Made by a program: the position numbers and the translations under genes
NCBI GenBank assembly: GCA_044374295.1
Contig: JBILOU010000040.1
Coordinates: 1 to 19,448, forward strand
Origin: CAIZGX01 sp044374295
Lineage (GTDB): Bacteria > Bacteroidota > Bacteroidia > Flavobacteriales_D > Sanyastnellaceae
Reading direction: 5' to 3'
Length of the DNA: 19,448 nt
The notes under the pieces: model-generated
Told to the model about the DNA's origin: nothing
Database searches by the model: none
The model's input: the letters and a program-made list of their open reading frames with translations, nothing else
Shown here: in pieces, positions 1 through 8,257 of the stretch
Numbering within the stretch: the first letter of the stretch is position 1
Layout of the letters: each line of letters begins with the position of its first letter

Positions 1-324
1 ATGGAAGCAGCAGAACGCAACAAAGGAGAAGAATCGTTGTATCGCGAAGAGAAATACGCGAAGATTTACGAGATCAACATGTTGCGATGCATCTTCTGCG
101 GATTGTGTGAAGAAGCTTGTCCGAAAGAGGCCATCTTCCTTACCGATCGCATTGTTCCAAGTTCATTCACTCGCGGAGAAGAAGTGTTTGGAAAAAGTAT
201 ATTGGTGGAAGACGTGAACGAACGTGTAGATGTTACGAAGCGTCAAACACCAGATGTATTGTCTTTCAAACAAGATAAAAAACACGCGCATAACCAAACC
301 TTTCAAGACCGTTTAAAACAATGA
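1..324 (+). CDS. nuoI: NADH-quinone oxidoreductase subunit I, C-terminal part (5' truncated)
   Basis: This is the end of the complex I subunit that carries two [4Fe-4S] clusters (N6a, N6b) and passes electrons from the peripheral arm toward quinone at the cytoplasmic face of the membrane. Only the second ferredoxin motif is in the window: CIFCGLCEEACP, with Cys30, Cys33, Cys36 and Cys40 counted from base 1. The first cluster motif and the N-terminus lie upstream. The ATG at base 1 is almost certainly an internal Met, because in the family the MEAAER-like segment follows the first CxxCxxCxxxCP motif and full proteins are about 160-190 residues. The stop overlaps the nuoJ start (ATGA at 321-324), which suggests translational coupling. 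The gene order continues nuoJKLMN. Confidence 0.95.
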   Translation: MEAAERNKGEESLYREEKYAKIYEINMLRCIFCGLCEEACPKEAIFLTDRIVPSSFTRGEEVFGKSILVEDVNERVDVTKRQTPDVLSFKQDKKHAHNQTFQDRLKQ

Positions 325-830
325 GCTTAACCGAAATTGCTTTTTACTTTCTGTCGTTCCTCGCAATTTTCAGCGGTCTCGCTGTTATTCTTAGCAGGAA
401 TCCAGTGCACAGTGTCCTTTACTTGATTGTAACGTTTTTCAGCATAGCAGGACATTACTTTTTAATGAACGCTCAATTCCTTGCAGCGGTTCACATCATT
501 GTTTATGCCGGAGCCATCATGGTATTGTTCCTCTACGTAATTATGATGTTAAACCTGAACGAAGAGCAAGAAGAGAAAACAAAATCATGGGTGAAGATTG
601 CCGCGGTGGTTTCGTCGTGCAGCATCATGCTCATCTTGGTTTCGTTAATCTCGAAGTCAACCATTGTTATGGGTAAAGCCCCAATGGCCGACGATGCTGG
701 ATTGGTTCAGAACCTCGGAAAAGTATTGTACAAAGACTACCTACTTCCTTTCGAATTGGCGTCTGTACTATTCCTTGCCGCTATGGTAGGAGCCGTTTAT
801 TTATCTAAAAAAGAAACTTCAAAATCGTAA
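321..830 (+). CDS. nuoJ: NADH-quinone oxidoreductase subunit J
   Basis: This is a membrane-arm subunit of complex I next to the quinone-binding module. The 169-residue protein has five hydrophobic segments, near residues 4-24, 28-48, 52-77, 91-111 and 141-162, as expected for NuoJ. Family-typical stretches are the NPVHSVLYLI segment (27-36) and the long third helix AAVHIIVYAGAIMVLF (55-70), followed by a charged loop (EEQEEKTK). The C-terminal LLPFELASVLFLAAMVGAVY helix is also typical. The start overlaps the nuoI stop by 4 nt (ATGA), and the stop is 2 nt before nuoK. Position, length and topology all agree with NuoJ. Confidence 0.95.
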   Translation: MSLTEIAFYFLSFLAIFSGLAVILSRNPVHSVLYLIVTFFSIAGHYFLMNAQFLAAVHIIVYAGAIMVLFLYVIMMLNLNEEQEEKTKSWVKIAAVVSSCSIMLILVSLISKSTIVMGKAPMADDAGLVQNLGKVLYKDYLLPFELASVLFLAAMVGAVYLSKKETSKS

Positions 831-832
831 TT

Positions 833-1150
833 ATGGAAATCCTTCCGAACATTACCATACAGCATTATTTGTGGCTAAGCACTGCCTTATTCGCTCTAGG
901 TGTTTTTGGTGTTCTGCTTCGCAGAAACGCAATTCTTATGTTCATGTGCATTGAGCTTATGCTGAACGCGGTGAACATTGCACTGGTAGCTTTTTCAAAA
1001 GTGCACGGCGACACTTCAGGACAAGTATTTGTATTCTTCATTATGGTTGTTGCCGCTGCGGAAGTTGCAGTTGGACTGGCTATCTTAATGATGCTTTACC
1101 GCAACTTGCACACAACAGACACCGACGCTTTAAACAACTTGAAGGGATAA
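833..1150 (+). CDS. nuoK: NADH-quinone oxidoreductase subunit K
   Basis: This is a small three-helix membrane subunit of complex I (105 residues, usual length about 100) that carries part of the proton path between the quinone site and the antiporter-like subunits. Both conserved membrane carboxylates are present: Glu41 in MCIELMLNAVN and Glu77 in AAAEVAVGLAI. These match the two essential Glu residues known in the E. coli protein. The gene sits between nuoJ (2-nt gap) and nuoL (3-nt gap) in one transcription unit. Confidence 0.96.
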   Translation: MEILPNITIQHYLWLSTALFALGVFGVLLRRNAILMFMCIELMLNAVNIALVAFSKVHGDTSGQVFVFFIMVVAAAEVAVGLAILMMLYRNLHTTDTDALNNLKG

Positions 1151-1153
1151 GCC

Positions 1154-3052
1154 ATGGAAAAATTAATTACACTCGTACCGCTCTTCCCGTTAGTTGGATT
1201 TCTTTATCAAGTTTTCTTCGGGAAAAACACTTCGAAACAACTCACCACCATTATTGGTTCTGGAGCCATCCTCGCTTCGTTCGTTGTCTCATTGATTGTC
1301 TTCAACAGTCAACTTCATTCACACCAAGCAGTTACCGTGAAAGTGTTCGAATGGATTCATGCAGGAAGTCTGCACATTGATCTAGCCTTTTTGGTAGATT
1401 CACTTTCTTCAACCTACCTCCTATTCATTACTGGAGTTGGTTTCCTTATTCACATATACTCTTCGGGGTATATGAGTCACGACGAAGGATTCAATCGCTT
1501 CTTCGCGTACTTGAACCTGTTCGTATTCTTCATGTTGATTCTAGTTCTTGGCGACAGTCTTGTGACGTTGTTCGTTGGATGGGAAGGCGTGGGTGTTTGC
1601 TCGTTCATGCTTATCGGATTCTGGTATAAGGAACACGCGAATAACGAAGCTGCTAAGAAAGCGTTCATCATGAATCGTGTGGGTGACCTTGGATTAATTG
1701 TCGCAATGATTTTAATCTTCAGCAACACCGGAACTTTGAACTATGTTGAATTATTCAACCACGGAAAAATTGCTTCATTGTCTCCTTCATTGTTAACCAC
1801 CATTGCCATCTTCTTATTCATTGGAGCAATGGGAAAAAGCGCACAGTTTCCACTGCACACGTGGTTACCCGATGCAATGGCTGGTCCAACTCCTGTGTCT
1901 GCATTGATTCACGCAGCAACCATGGTTACTGCCGGTATCTACTTGGTAGCGCGTAACGGAGATCTTTTCGAAATGAGTCACACCGCTTCGAACTTGGTGA
2001 TGTACGTAGGATTAATCACAGCGTTAATGGGTGCAACGATTGCACTTACGCAAAACGACATTAAGAAAGTATTGGCTTACTCAACTGTTTCTCAATTGGG
2101 ATTCATGTTCGTAGCCTTGGGAATGGGTGCGCATAGCATTGCTGTCTTCCACGTAATTACACACGCATTCTTCAAAGCATTGTTGTTCTTAGGTTCTGGA
2201 TCTGTGATTCACGGAATGGGCGGAGAGCAAGACATTCGCAGAATGGGTGGATTGAAGAAATACATGCCAACAACACAGAAGACCTTCTTAATCGGAACAC
2301 TCGCTATCGCAGGTATTTTCCCATTCGCAGGTTTCTTCTCGAAAGATCAAATCTTGGCGCATGCCATGGAGCACAACATGCCTGTATTCATTTTATTGGT
2401 AATTGCTTCAGCTTGCACAGCGTTCTATATGTTCCGCATGTATTACTTAACCTTCCACGGAAAGTTCAGAGGAACACACGATCAAGAGCATCATTTGCAT
2501 GAGTCTCCGGCTTCAATGACACTTCCTTTGTGGGTGTTGGCAGTAATGTCTGTAGTGGGGGGATTCATTGGATTCCCGCATGCATTGGGACACGCGATTC
2601 ATTTCCCACACGCATTGGATCACTTCCTTGAAGGACCCGTTCTTGTTGCCGTTGGAGACATGTCGGTTACCGTTGAAATTATCTTGGCTTTGGCTACGAT
2701 GGGTATTGCAGTTGTTATGATTTACGTAGCACACAACATCTATATCGCGAAAGCCACTCCAGTTTTGGAAGACAACGAAATCACTTCCCCTTTCCACAAA
2801 TTGCTTCACAAGAAATACGGATTCGACGAGTTATACGAAGCAATGTTTAAGAAACCAGCAAACGCAATTGGACATGCATTCGCAACTGTTGTTGAATGGA
2901 AGATTATTGACGGAATCGTTAATGCAGCTGGAACTGCTGCAGAAGGTGTTGGTGCATTGGCAAGAAGATTACACGGCGGACACATCGCTGGGTACTTGCT
3001 CACTTTCATCGTTGGATTAATTATTTTATTGGGATTGATTTTTAAAGCATAA
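1154..3052 (+). CDS. nuoL: NADH-quinone oxidoreductase subunit L (antiporter-like)
   Basis: This is the most distal antiporter-like proton-pumping subunit of complex I. Its 632 residues are close to the usual 600-650. Key channel residues are visible: Glu144 in VGWEGVGVCSF, Lys228 in GAMGKSAQFPLHTWLPDAM, a central Lys341 in HAFFKALLFLGSGS, and Lys397 in GFFSKDQI. The motif PLHTWLPDAMAGPTPVSAL (residues 233-251) is a signature of this family. The C-terminal part (about 520-632) contains the region expected to form the long lateral helix and the last membrane segment. The His-rich loop around residues 435-445 and again near 475-490 is a local feature, not known to me to have a role. It lies in the nuo operon, with nuoM 6 nt downstream. 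Confidence 0.97.
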   Translation: MEKLITLVPLFPLVGFLYQVFFGKNTSKQLTTIIGSGAILASFVVSLIVFNSQLHSHQAVTVKVFEWIHAGSLHIDLAFLVDSLSSTYLLFITGVGFLIHIYSSGYMSHDEGFNRFFAYLNLFVFFMLILVLGDSLVTLFVGWEGVGVCSFMLIGFWYKEHANNEAAKKAFIMNRVGDLGLIVAMILIFSNTGTLNYVELFNHGKIASLSPSLLTTIAIFLFIGAMGKSAQFPLHTWLPDAMAGPTPVSALIHAATMVTAGIYLVARNGDLFEMSHTASNLVMYVGLITALMGATIALTQNDIKKVLAYSTVSQLGFMFVALGMGAHSIAVFHVITHAFFKALLFLGSGSVIHGMGGEQDIRRMGGLKKYMPTTQKTFLIGTLAIAGIFPFAGFFSKDQILAHAMEHNMPVFILLVIASACTAFYMFRMYYLTFHGKFRGTHDQEHHLHESPASMTLPLWVLAVMSVVGGFIGFPHALGHAIHFPHALDHFLEGPVLVAVGDMSVTVEIILALATMGIAVVMIYVAHNIYIAKATPVLEDNEITSPFHKLLHKKYGFDELYEAMFKKPANAIGHAFATVVEWKIIDGIVNAAGTAAEGVGALARRLHGGHIAGYLLTFIVGLIILLGLIFKA

Positions 3053-3058
3053 GCACCT

Positions 3059-4486
3059 ATGTTAACTCTCGCACTACTTTGTATACCCGCCTTCTTCGGA
3101 CTGATGATGTTCCTATCATCTGATTTATCGAAGAAATTAGCATGGGTAGGTTCTTTACTCAATGCAGCTGTTGCCATTGGTGCCGCTGTTGCCGTTTCAT
3201 ACGGAAAAACAGAAATGCTTGAATTCGATGGTGGAAACATTGCTCCGCTTGGCGCACACTTCGCACTTTCGATAAACGCAACAAGCATCTTAATGGTGTT
3301 GTTGAATGCATGCCTTCTTCCATTCATTGTTCATGTAGCAAGCAAACATGAAATGCGCAACGAATCGGCATTCCTTTCGTTAATCCTTTTCATGTCGTCT
3401 GCCATGATGGGCGCTTTCCTTGCGAACGACTCGTTCCTTTTCTACATCTGTTACGAAGCAGCATTGGTTCCGATTTACTTCATTATTCTACAATGGAGCA
3501 CCGCTGAAAACAAAAGTAAAATTGTGTTGAAGTTTTTCGTCTACACGCTCTTTGCTTCATTGTTCATGTTGTTCTCGTTGTTGTATGTTCGTCAGTTCGC
3601 AGACAGCTTCTTAATCTCAGACATGATTGCCGCTGGATCGAAACTTTCACAGCACGAGCAAGTGTGGGTATTCGCAGGATTCTTCATTGCCTTCGCAGTA
3701 AAAATTCCAATCTTCCCTTTCCACACATGGCAGCCGAACACATACAAGGCAGCGCCTACCGCAGGTACCATGTTGCTTGCAGCAGTTATGTTGAAGATGG
3801 CTACTTACGGATTGCTTCGCATTACCATGCCTATGGTTCCTTCAGGAGCAGCGAATGCAGACTGGGCCATGTGGTTGTGCGTGATTAGCATCATCTACGC
3901 TTCGTTCGTGGCGTTGAACCAGACCAGCTTCAAACTATTAATTGCGTATTCTTCTATTGCTCACGTGGGCATGATAGCGCTTGGAATTTTAGCAAATGGA
4001 AATACCGCTTATGAAGGTGCACTGATTGAAATGGTATCTCACGGAGCCATTGCAGTTGGATTGTTCTTCATTGCAGATATGATTGAATCGCGTGTTGGAC
4101 ACGACCACTTCAACAAGTTGGGTGGACTTCGTGAAAAGCATCCGGCATTCGCCTTTTTGTTCTTCGCAATTGTTATGGCCTCTGTAGCACTTCCGGTAAC
4201 AAGCGGATTTGTTGGTGAGTTCTTGTTGCTTCAAAGCGTGGGAAGTCACAATATTGTCATGGCTCTATTGGCGGGACTTACCGTTGTTTTCGGAGCCGTG
4301 TATATGTTGCGTGCGTTTCAAAGCACAATGTTGGGCAAGCATAATTCAGAGCTTGCATTCGCTGACATGGCTGCTTCTGAAAAATGGGTATTGACAGTTA
4401 TTGTGATAATTACAATTGCTATTGGTGTCTATCCGGGTATGTTACTCGACGTTGTTCACAAAGGCCTTCAACTTACTGGAATTTAA
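3059..4486 (+). CDS. nuoM: NADH-quinone oxidoreductase subunit M (antiporter-like)
   Basis: This is the second antiporter-like proton channel of complex I, 475 residues long and strongly hydrophobic throughout. Conserved polar membrane residues are present: Glu133 in CYEAALVPIYF, Lys215 in AFAVKIPIFPFHTW and Lys246 in AVMLKMATYG. FHTWQPNTYKAAPTAGT (221-237) is the family signature corresponding to the FHxWLPDAHxxAPTxGS region. The first hydrophobic segment begins directly at the Met encoded at 3059, which supports this start. The gene is separated from nuoL by 6 nt and from nuoN by 4 nt. Confidence 0.97.
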   Translation: MLTLALLCIPAFFGLMMFLSSDLSKKLAWVGSLLNAAVAIGAAVAVSYGKTEMLEFDGGNIAPLGAHFALSINATSILMVLLNACLLPFIVHVASKHEMRNESAFLSLILFMSSAMMGAFLANDSFLFYICYEAALVPIYFIILQWSTAENKSKIVLKFFVYTLFASLFMLFSLLYVRQFADSFLISDMIAAGSKLSQHEQVWVFAGFFIAFAVKIPIFPFHTWQPNTYKAAPTAGTMLLAAVMLKMATYGLLRITMPMVPSGAANADWAMWLCVISIIYASFVALNQTSFKLLIAYSSIAHVGMIALGILANGNTAYEGALIEMVSHGAIAVGLFFIADMIESRVGHDHFNKLGGLREKHPAFAFLFFAIVMASVALPVTSGFVGEFLLLQSVGSHNIVMALLAGLTVVFGAVYMLRAFQSTMLGKHNSELAFADMAASEKWVLTVIVIITIAIGVYPGMLLDVVHKGLQLTGI

Positions 4487-4490
4487 TTTT

Positions 4491-5843
4491 ATGAAAGAGT
4501 TATTACTAACCGCATTATTGGGAATAGGAGTTTTGGTTTTAGACATTCTAAACCTGAAGAAATACGTTCTCCCATTTATACTTCTTGCCTTGGCTACGTT
4601 GGTTGGCTTTATTGCTTCCGATTGGAACACCGTTGAGACGCCCTTCAATCACACCATGTTGGTGTATGAAAACGGAGCAAACCTCGCATTAGGTGTGTTC
4701 GCTGTAGTTTTGTTCTTCTGGTTCATTCTTTCTTCGTCGTATTTCAAGCAACACGAAGGAAAAACAGATTTATACGCCTTGGTGGTATTCAGCTTTTGCG
4801 GTGCTGGACTCTTGGCTTCTTTCGGAAACATGGCTATGTTATTCTTAGGGGTTGAAATCTTAAGTATTCCTGTTTATGTTTTGGCGGCGAGCAAGAAGCA
4901 CGATTTGGCTTCAAACGAAAGTGGATTCAAGTACTTCATCTTGGGTTCTGTGGCTTCTGCTATTTTGTTGTTCGGAATCACCTTGGTTTACGGCGCAACT
5001 GGAAGTTTCGATTTAGCGGTTATCTCGAATTTCATACAAGACGGGAAAGACGCATCAATCATTATGAATGTTGGAATTACCATGATTTTGGTTGGATTCC
5101 TTTTCAAAATTTCTGCAGCACCTTTCCACATTTGGACTCCAGACGTTTATCAAGGTGCACCAACATGGATCACCGCATTCATGTCAACGATTGTGAAAGC
5201 AGCTGCTATGGTAGCGTTGTTCAAACTCTTCACAGGTCCATTTCAATTTTATGTTGAAGCCAATGGTTACACCATTGGAGTTATCGCTGCGGTAACGCTT
5301 ATTGCTTCAAACACGGCAGCATTGTGGCAAACCGACGTGAAGCGCATGTTGGCTTACTCGAGTATCTCTCACGCTGGTTTCCTTCTTTCAACCATTATTG
5401 GAAATGCATCGTTGTTGAGTTTATTGTTCTACTTGCTCACGTATAGCATTGCCGGAATCATTGCCTTCGGTGTAATTAAGGAAACACAAACCTTGGAAGG
5501 AAATCCGTTGAAAGGCTTGTACAGAAGAAACGGTGTATTGGCATTTGCTTTCACCGCTGCTTTACTTTCAATGGCAGGTATTCCTCCGTTTAGCGGATTC
5601 ATTGCAAAGTATTTCGTCATTGCGCAATTGATCGAAGCGAAGTATTTCGCATTGGTGGTTGTCATGATCATCACCTCTGCCATCGGAGCCTTCTACTACC
5701 TACGTGCATCGTTGAATGTTTATCAGCATATCGAAAACGCCGGCCGCATTGTCCTAACTCCACTTGTTAAATGGACGTACATTTTGCTTACTGCATTGTT
5801 AGTAGTGCTTACAGTGGCGGCAGGATATATTCATCTTTTATAA
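4491..5843 (+). CDS. nuoN: NADH-quinone oxidoreductase subunit N (antiporter-like)
   Basis: This is the third antiporter-like proton channel of complex I and the last gene of the operon. I place the start at the ATG at 4491, giving 450 residues. The reading frame is open back to 4416, but that would overlap the end of nuoM by about 70 nt with a non-family N-terminus, whereas MKELLLTALLGIGVLVLDIL starts a membrane helix at once. Conserved channel residues are Glu122 (LGVEILSIPVYV), Lys206 (GFLFKISAAPFHIWTPDVY), Lys236 (STIVKAAAM) and Lys373 (FSGFIAKYF). The signature PFHIWTPDVYQGAPTW spans 211-226. The gene ends 12 nt before a mini-hairpin array. Confidence 0.96.
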   Translation: MKELLLTALLGIGVLVLDILNLKKYVLPFILLALATLVGFIASDWNTVETPFNHTMLVYENGANLALGVFAVVLFFWFILSSSYFKQHEGKTDLYALVVFSFCGAGLLASFGNMAMLFLGVEILSIPVYVLAASKKHDLASNESGFKYFILGSVASAILLFGITLVYGATGSFDLAVISNFIQDGKDASIIMNVGITMILVGFLFKISAAPFHIWTPDVYQGAPTWITAFMSTIVKAAAMVALFKLFTGPFQFYVEANGYTIGVIAAVTLIASNTAALWQTDVKRMLAYSSISHAGFLLSTIIGNASLLSLLFYLLTYSIAGIIAFGVIKETQTLEGNPLKGLYRRNGVLAFAFTAALLSMAGIPPFSGFIAKYFVIAQLIEAKYFALVVVMIITSAIGAFYYLRASLNVYQHIENAGRIVLTPLVKWTYILLTALLVVLTVAAGYIHLL

Positions 5844-5855
5844 CAAAAAGATTTA

Positions 5856-5986
5856 TCCGTAAAGCGGATCGGTCCCTTCGGGATGTATCCACGAAGTGGA
5901 CCTGTCCCTCCGGGAGGTATCCGTAAAACGGCCTGGTCCCGAAGGGATGTATCCATGAAGTGGAAATATATTCGTCGAAGACATTC
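5856..5986. repeat. Mini-hairpin chain after nuoN (CCTG/TGTA linkers)
   Basis: Eight small hairpins follow one another. A 32-nt composite unit (a 13-nt hairpin, a 4-nt linker, an 11-nt hairpin, a 4-nt linker) occurs three times and starts a fourth. The 13-mers start at 5856, 5888, 5920 and 5952 and have the form TCC-nn-(G/A)AA-nn-GGA, for example TCCACGAAGTGGA. The 11-mers start at 5873, 5905 and 5937 and have the form TCCC-nnn-GGGA with loop TTC, TCC or GAA. After a 9-nt gap there is GTCGAAGAC at 5974-5982 followed by ATTC. Variable stem positions change together (AC/GT, GT/AC, and wobble forms). No T-tract follows the hairpins, so they are not ordinary intrinsic terminators. No gene was found between nuoN and 6030. 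Confidence 0.85.
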
Positions 5987-6029
5987 ATTACCTTGCTAAC
6001 ACACACTCAAAGTCCTTCAATCATTTCAC

Positions 6030-6911
6030 ATGAAAATCTCCGCAACATCAACATTGGTTTTAAACTGGACTGATCAAAACGTGTGGCAAAGTGAAGAGAC
6101 CTTGAGTTATTCCAATAAGCTAGATTTAAGCGAAGGAGAACCGCTCTTTAAGTTATTCAGTGACGAAGAAACCTTCATGCACATGCAGGCCGTTTCTGGG
6201 AGGAAGTATTTCATGAAACAAAGAATCACTCTTTTCTTGGAAGAGTTGAAAACTCGCGGAGAATCGGGACAGGTGATTATTCTTGCTGCCGGACTTGCTC
6301 CGCTGTCTATTGAGATCGCCTCTCTTTTTCCAAGCAGCCGTTTATTCGATGTGGACCAATATTTAATGGCTGAAAAGAAAGACCTCGTTAACGGCATTCC
6401 TTCCAACATTGAATTCATTGAATGTGACATCACGAATATATCTGCGCTCAATGAAAATTTATTGAAGCACGGCTTCAAAGCGGACGAACCAACCATTGCT
6501 GTTATGGAAGGCATCATCTATTACCTACCAACAGATAGCTTCAAAAACATATTGAATTTCCTGAATAAAAACAACGTGACTTTCGCGGGTGACTTTTGCC
6601 TGAAGCCTGAACTCGTGAATGAAAAAACGCGCTATTATTTAACCGATGTTTTCAGCAAAATAAAGGCCGAGGTCCAACTCGACTTTATTAATTTCTATTC
6701 TCCCGAAGAAATCACTACTCTTTTATCCGACGCTGGTTACAAGAATATCCATGTTTCAAACATGCAGCAAATTCAAGAAGAAAGAGTGGGTGAAACAAAT
6801 CCATTTACAGAGAAAAACAGTTCCTGGGTCATGAACATTTCTGCAACGCCAAATACCCTCGTCGAAGACATTCGCAACGCATTCGCCCAAAGGGCATTCG
6901 TTACTTCGTAA
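6030..6911 (+). CDS. Class I SAM-dependent methyltransferase, LCMT-like
   Basis: The 293-residue cytosolic protein resembles the leucine carboxyl methyltransferase (LCM/PPM1-like) family of SAM-dependent O-methyltransferases. The SAM-binding motif I is at residues 82-100 (VIILAAGLAPLSIEIASLF), the acidic end of strand 2 is FDVD (106-109), ECD (131-133) is the next acidic site, and AVMEGIIYYLP (157-167) is the typical post-III motif of the family. The substrate cannot be told from sequence; bacterial members are mostly uncharacterised. Oddity: codons 277-293 (LVEDIRNAFAQRAFVTS) and the stop codon are made of mini-hairpin repeat DNA, so the ancestral C-terminus was probably replaced or extended by repeat sequence. 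The gene appears to be transcribed on its own, with arrays on both sides. Confidence 0.8.
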   Translation: MKISATSTLVLNWTDQNVWQSEETLSYSNKLDLSEGEPLFKLFSDEETFMHMQAVSGRKYFMKQRITLFLEELKTRGESGQVIILAAGLAPLSIEIASLFPSSRLFDVDQYLMAEKKDLVNGIPSNIEFIECDITNISALNENLLKHGFKADEPTIAVMEGIIYYLPTDSFKNILNFLNKNNVTFAGDFCLKPELVNEKTRYYLTDVFSKIKAEVQLDFINFYSPEEITTLLSDAGYKNIHVSNMQQIQEERVGETNPFTEKNSSWVMNISATPNTLVEDIRNAFAQRAFVTS

Positions 6912-6929
6912 CATTAGTTGCATAACAAC
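6857..6929. repeat. Mini-hairpin chain overlapping the methyltransferase 3' end (ATTC linkers)
   Basis: Five hairpins lie in a row: GTCgaaGAC (6861-6869), GCaacGC (6874-6880), GCCCaaaGGGC (6885-6895), GTTACttcGTAAC (6900-6912) and GTTGcataaCAAC (6917-6929). They are separated by exactly 4 nt each time (ATTC, ATTC, ATTC, ATTA), and the first is preceded by CCTC. The first four lie wholly or almost wholly inside the methyltransferase coding sequence; its TAA stop (6909-6911) is part of the right arm of GTTACttcGTAAC. The last hairpin ends 8 nt before the DinB start codon at 6938. Confidence 0.85.
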
Positions 6930-6937
6930 ATCACACC

Positions 6938-7447
6938 ATGACTAACCAAGAAATTTACTCCGAAGCACCAACCTACTTCCACTATTACTACGGACTTATT
7001 CCATCGAATGACTTGCTAGTGGCATTGGAGGAAGATTTAAATGCGACGCTTGAGATTCTCAAATCCATTCCTTCCGAAAAAGAAAACTTTGCATATGCTC
7101 CTAGCAAATGGACAACCAAAGAAGTGTTCAAGCACATCATTGAATGCGAACGTATTTTCGCTTATCGCGCTTTGCGTTTTTCACGATTCGACAACACGCC
7201 TCTTCCTGGATTCGACGAAAACGATTTTATCGAAAACTCGAAACACATGAATCAGAGCCTTGCTGAATTAATAACTGAATTCGAACTCGTCCGCAAGTCA
7301 ACCATCGCTCTATTCAAATACATGTCGCCCGAAATGCTTCAGTTCCAAGCATCCGCAAACAACACCTCCTACTCTACTCGCGCCATAGGTTTCATGATCG
7401 TTGGCCACTGCATTCATCATTGCAATTTTGTGAAGAAGAATTATTAA
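6938..7447 (+). CDS. DinB-family (DinB_2) putative metal-dependent protein, copy 1
   Basis: The 169-residue protein has the four-helix DinB/YfiT-like fold signature. The stretch YAPSKWTTKEVFKHIIECERIF (53-74) and the C-terminal GHCIHHCNFVKKNY (156-169) are typical of the DinB_2 group. The likely metal triad is His66, His157 and His161. Members of the superfamily include thiol S-transferases and many proteins of unknown function; no substrate can be assigned. A second copy at 10537-11049 differs at 10 residues over 169 aligned positions (about 94% identity), and most DNA differences are silent. Copy 1 ends one codon earlier than copy 2 (TAT TAA versus TAT TTG TGA), and similarity stops there, which marks a recombination edge. 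Confidence 0.85.
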   Translation: MTNQEIYSEAPTYFHYYYGLIPSNDLLVALEEDLNATLEILKSIPSEKENFAYAPSKWTTKEVFKHIIECERIFAYRALRFSRFDNTPLPGFDENDFIENSKHMNQSLAELITEFELVRKSTIALFKYMSPEMLQFQASANNTSYSTRAIGFMIVGHCIHHCNFVKKNY

Positions 7448-7540
7448 GGGCTCTAGTTTTTTATTTCCATTTCTGCCTTCAGGAATATCGAATTGGCTTG
7501 ACGATCAGGCCAAAAAGACAAAATGAGACGGCAACTAAAT

Positions 7541-7548
7541 TAGATTTG
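7541..7548 (+). promoter_or_regulatory. Candidate Bacteroidota -7 box upstream of the FISUMP gene
   Basis: TAGATTTG matches the Bacteroidota sigma-factor -7 consensus TAnnTTTG and lies 39 nt before the ATG at 7588. No clear -33 TTTG/TTG element was found at the usual 19-21 nt spacing, so the call is tentative. It would start transcription of the FISUMP and propeller genes. Confidence 0.4.
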
Positions 7549-7587
7549 GCATATTTCTTGGTTTTTTCTTTAAAAAAATATAACAAT

Positions 7588-8232
7588 ATGAAAAAATTGC
7601 TACTCTTTCTTTTCTCAGTATTAAACCTTACTATTTTGGCTCAGACGCCTGTTAAAGAAGCTAAAATTGGTACACAAATTTGGACTGCTACGAACCTTAA
7701 CACCGCCAAATTCAGAAATGGTGAATTAATCCCACAAGCTAAAACAGCCGAAGAATGGAAAAAGGCAGGTCAAGAAGGCAAACCCGCTTGGTGCTTTTAT
7801 AATTTTTCAGCTGAAAATGGTAAAAAATACGGTCGACTTTATAATTGGTTTGCAGTGAACGATAAAAGAGGACTTGCTCCCAATGGCTACAAAATACCAA
7901 CCGACGCAGAATGGAAAATACTTGTTGATTATTGTGGAGGAATTATGGAGGCAGGTAAAAAACTAAAAAGTGCAACCGGTTGGAAAGAAAAAGGAAATGG
8001 AACAGAACCGAATGGTTTTAATGGTTTGCCAGGAGGATTTTGTCTCGAAGATGGAACTTTTGGAGGACTTACTACAAGTGGTGGATGGTGGACTTCGACC
8101 GAAGGAACTGGAATTGGATATGAAAATTCTTCCTGGGATCGCTACTTAGAAGCAGAAAAAAACACAGTTGAAACCTATTCAGAACCAAGAGAACTTGGTT
8201 TCTCGGTTCGATGCATAAAAATCAAAAAATAA
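7588..8232 (+). CDS. Secreted FISUMP-domain protein
   Basis: The 214-residue protein has an N-terminal signal peptide (MKKLLLFLFSVLNLTILAQ, 1-19) and a Fibrobacter succinogenes major paralogous (FISUMP) domain filling the rest. Family landmarks are in order: IGTQIWTATNLN (27-38), YGRLYNWFAV (81-90), GYKIPTDAEWKIL (99-111), GFNGLPGGFC (143-152), WWTSTE (164-169) and GFSVRCIKI near the end. FISUMP proteins are extracellular or surface-exposed in Bacteroidota and Fibrobacteres; their function is largely unknown. The open frame reaches back to 7420, inside the DinB gene, but the ATG at 7588 gives a clean signal peptide. It is followed by the propeller gene after 25 nt, probably in one operon. Base composition is visibly AT-richer than in the nuo genes. 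Confidence 0.88.
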   Translation: MKKLLLFLFSVLNLTILAQTPVKEAKIGTQIWTATNLNTAKFRNGELIPQAKTAEEWKKAGQEGKPAWCFYNFSAENGKKYGRLYNWFAVNDKRGLAPNGYKIPTDAEWKILVDYCGGIMEAGKKLKSATGWKEKGNGTEPNGFNGLPGGFCLEDGTFGGLTTSGGWWTSTEGTGIGYENSSWDRYLEAEKNTVETYSEPRELGFSVRCIKIKK

Positions 8233-8257
8233 CAAGAACTAAATCAATACACCAGTT

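Noticed and set aside
4416..4490. N-terminal extension of nuoN
   Set aside because: It overlaps nuoM and adds residues not expected in the family; the ATG at 4491 starts the first membrane helix directly.
5856..5986. Rho-independent terminator for the nuo operon
   Set aside because: The stems are short and no T-tract follows any hairpin, so it does not fit the intrinsic terminator pattern, though a role at mRNA 3' ends is still possible.
5809..6006. 65-codon minus-strand frame over the array after nuoN
   Set aside because: It is a read-through of the mini-hairpin array and the end of nuoN; no protein features.
7420..7587. Longer start for the FISUMP gene inside the DinB gene
   Set aside because: The ATG at 7588 gives a standard signal peptide; the extension is only open by chance.
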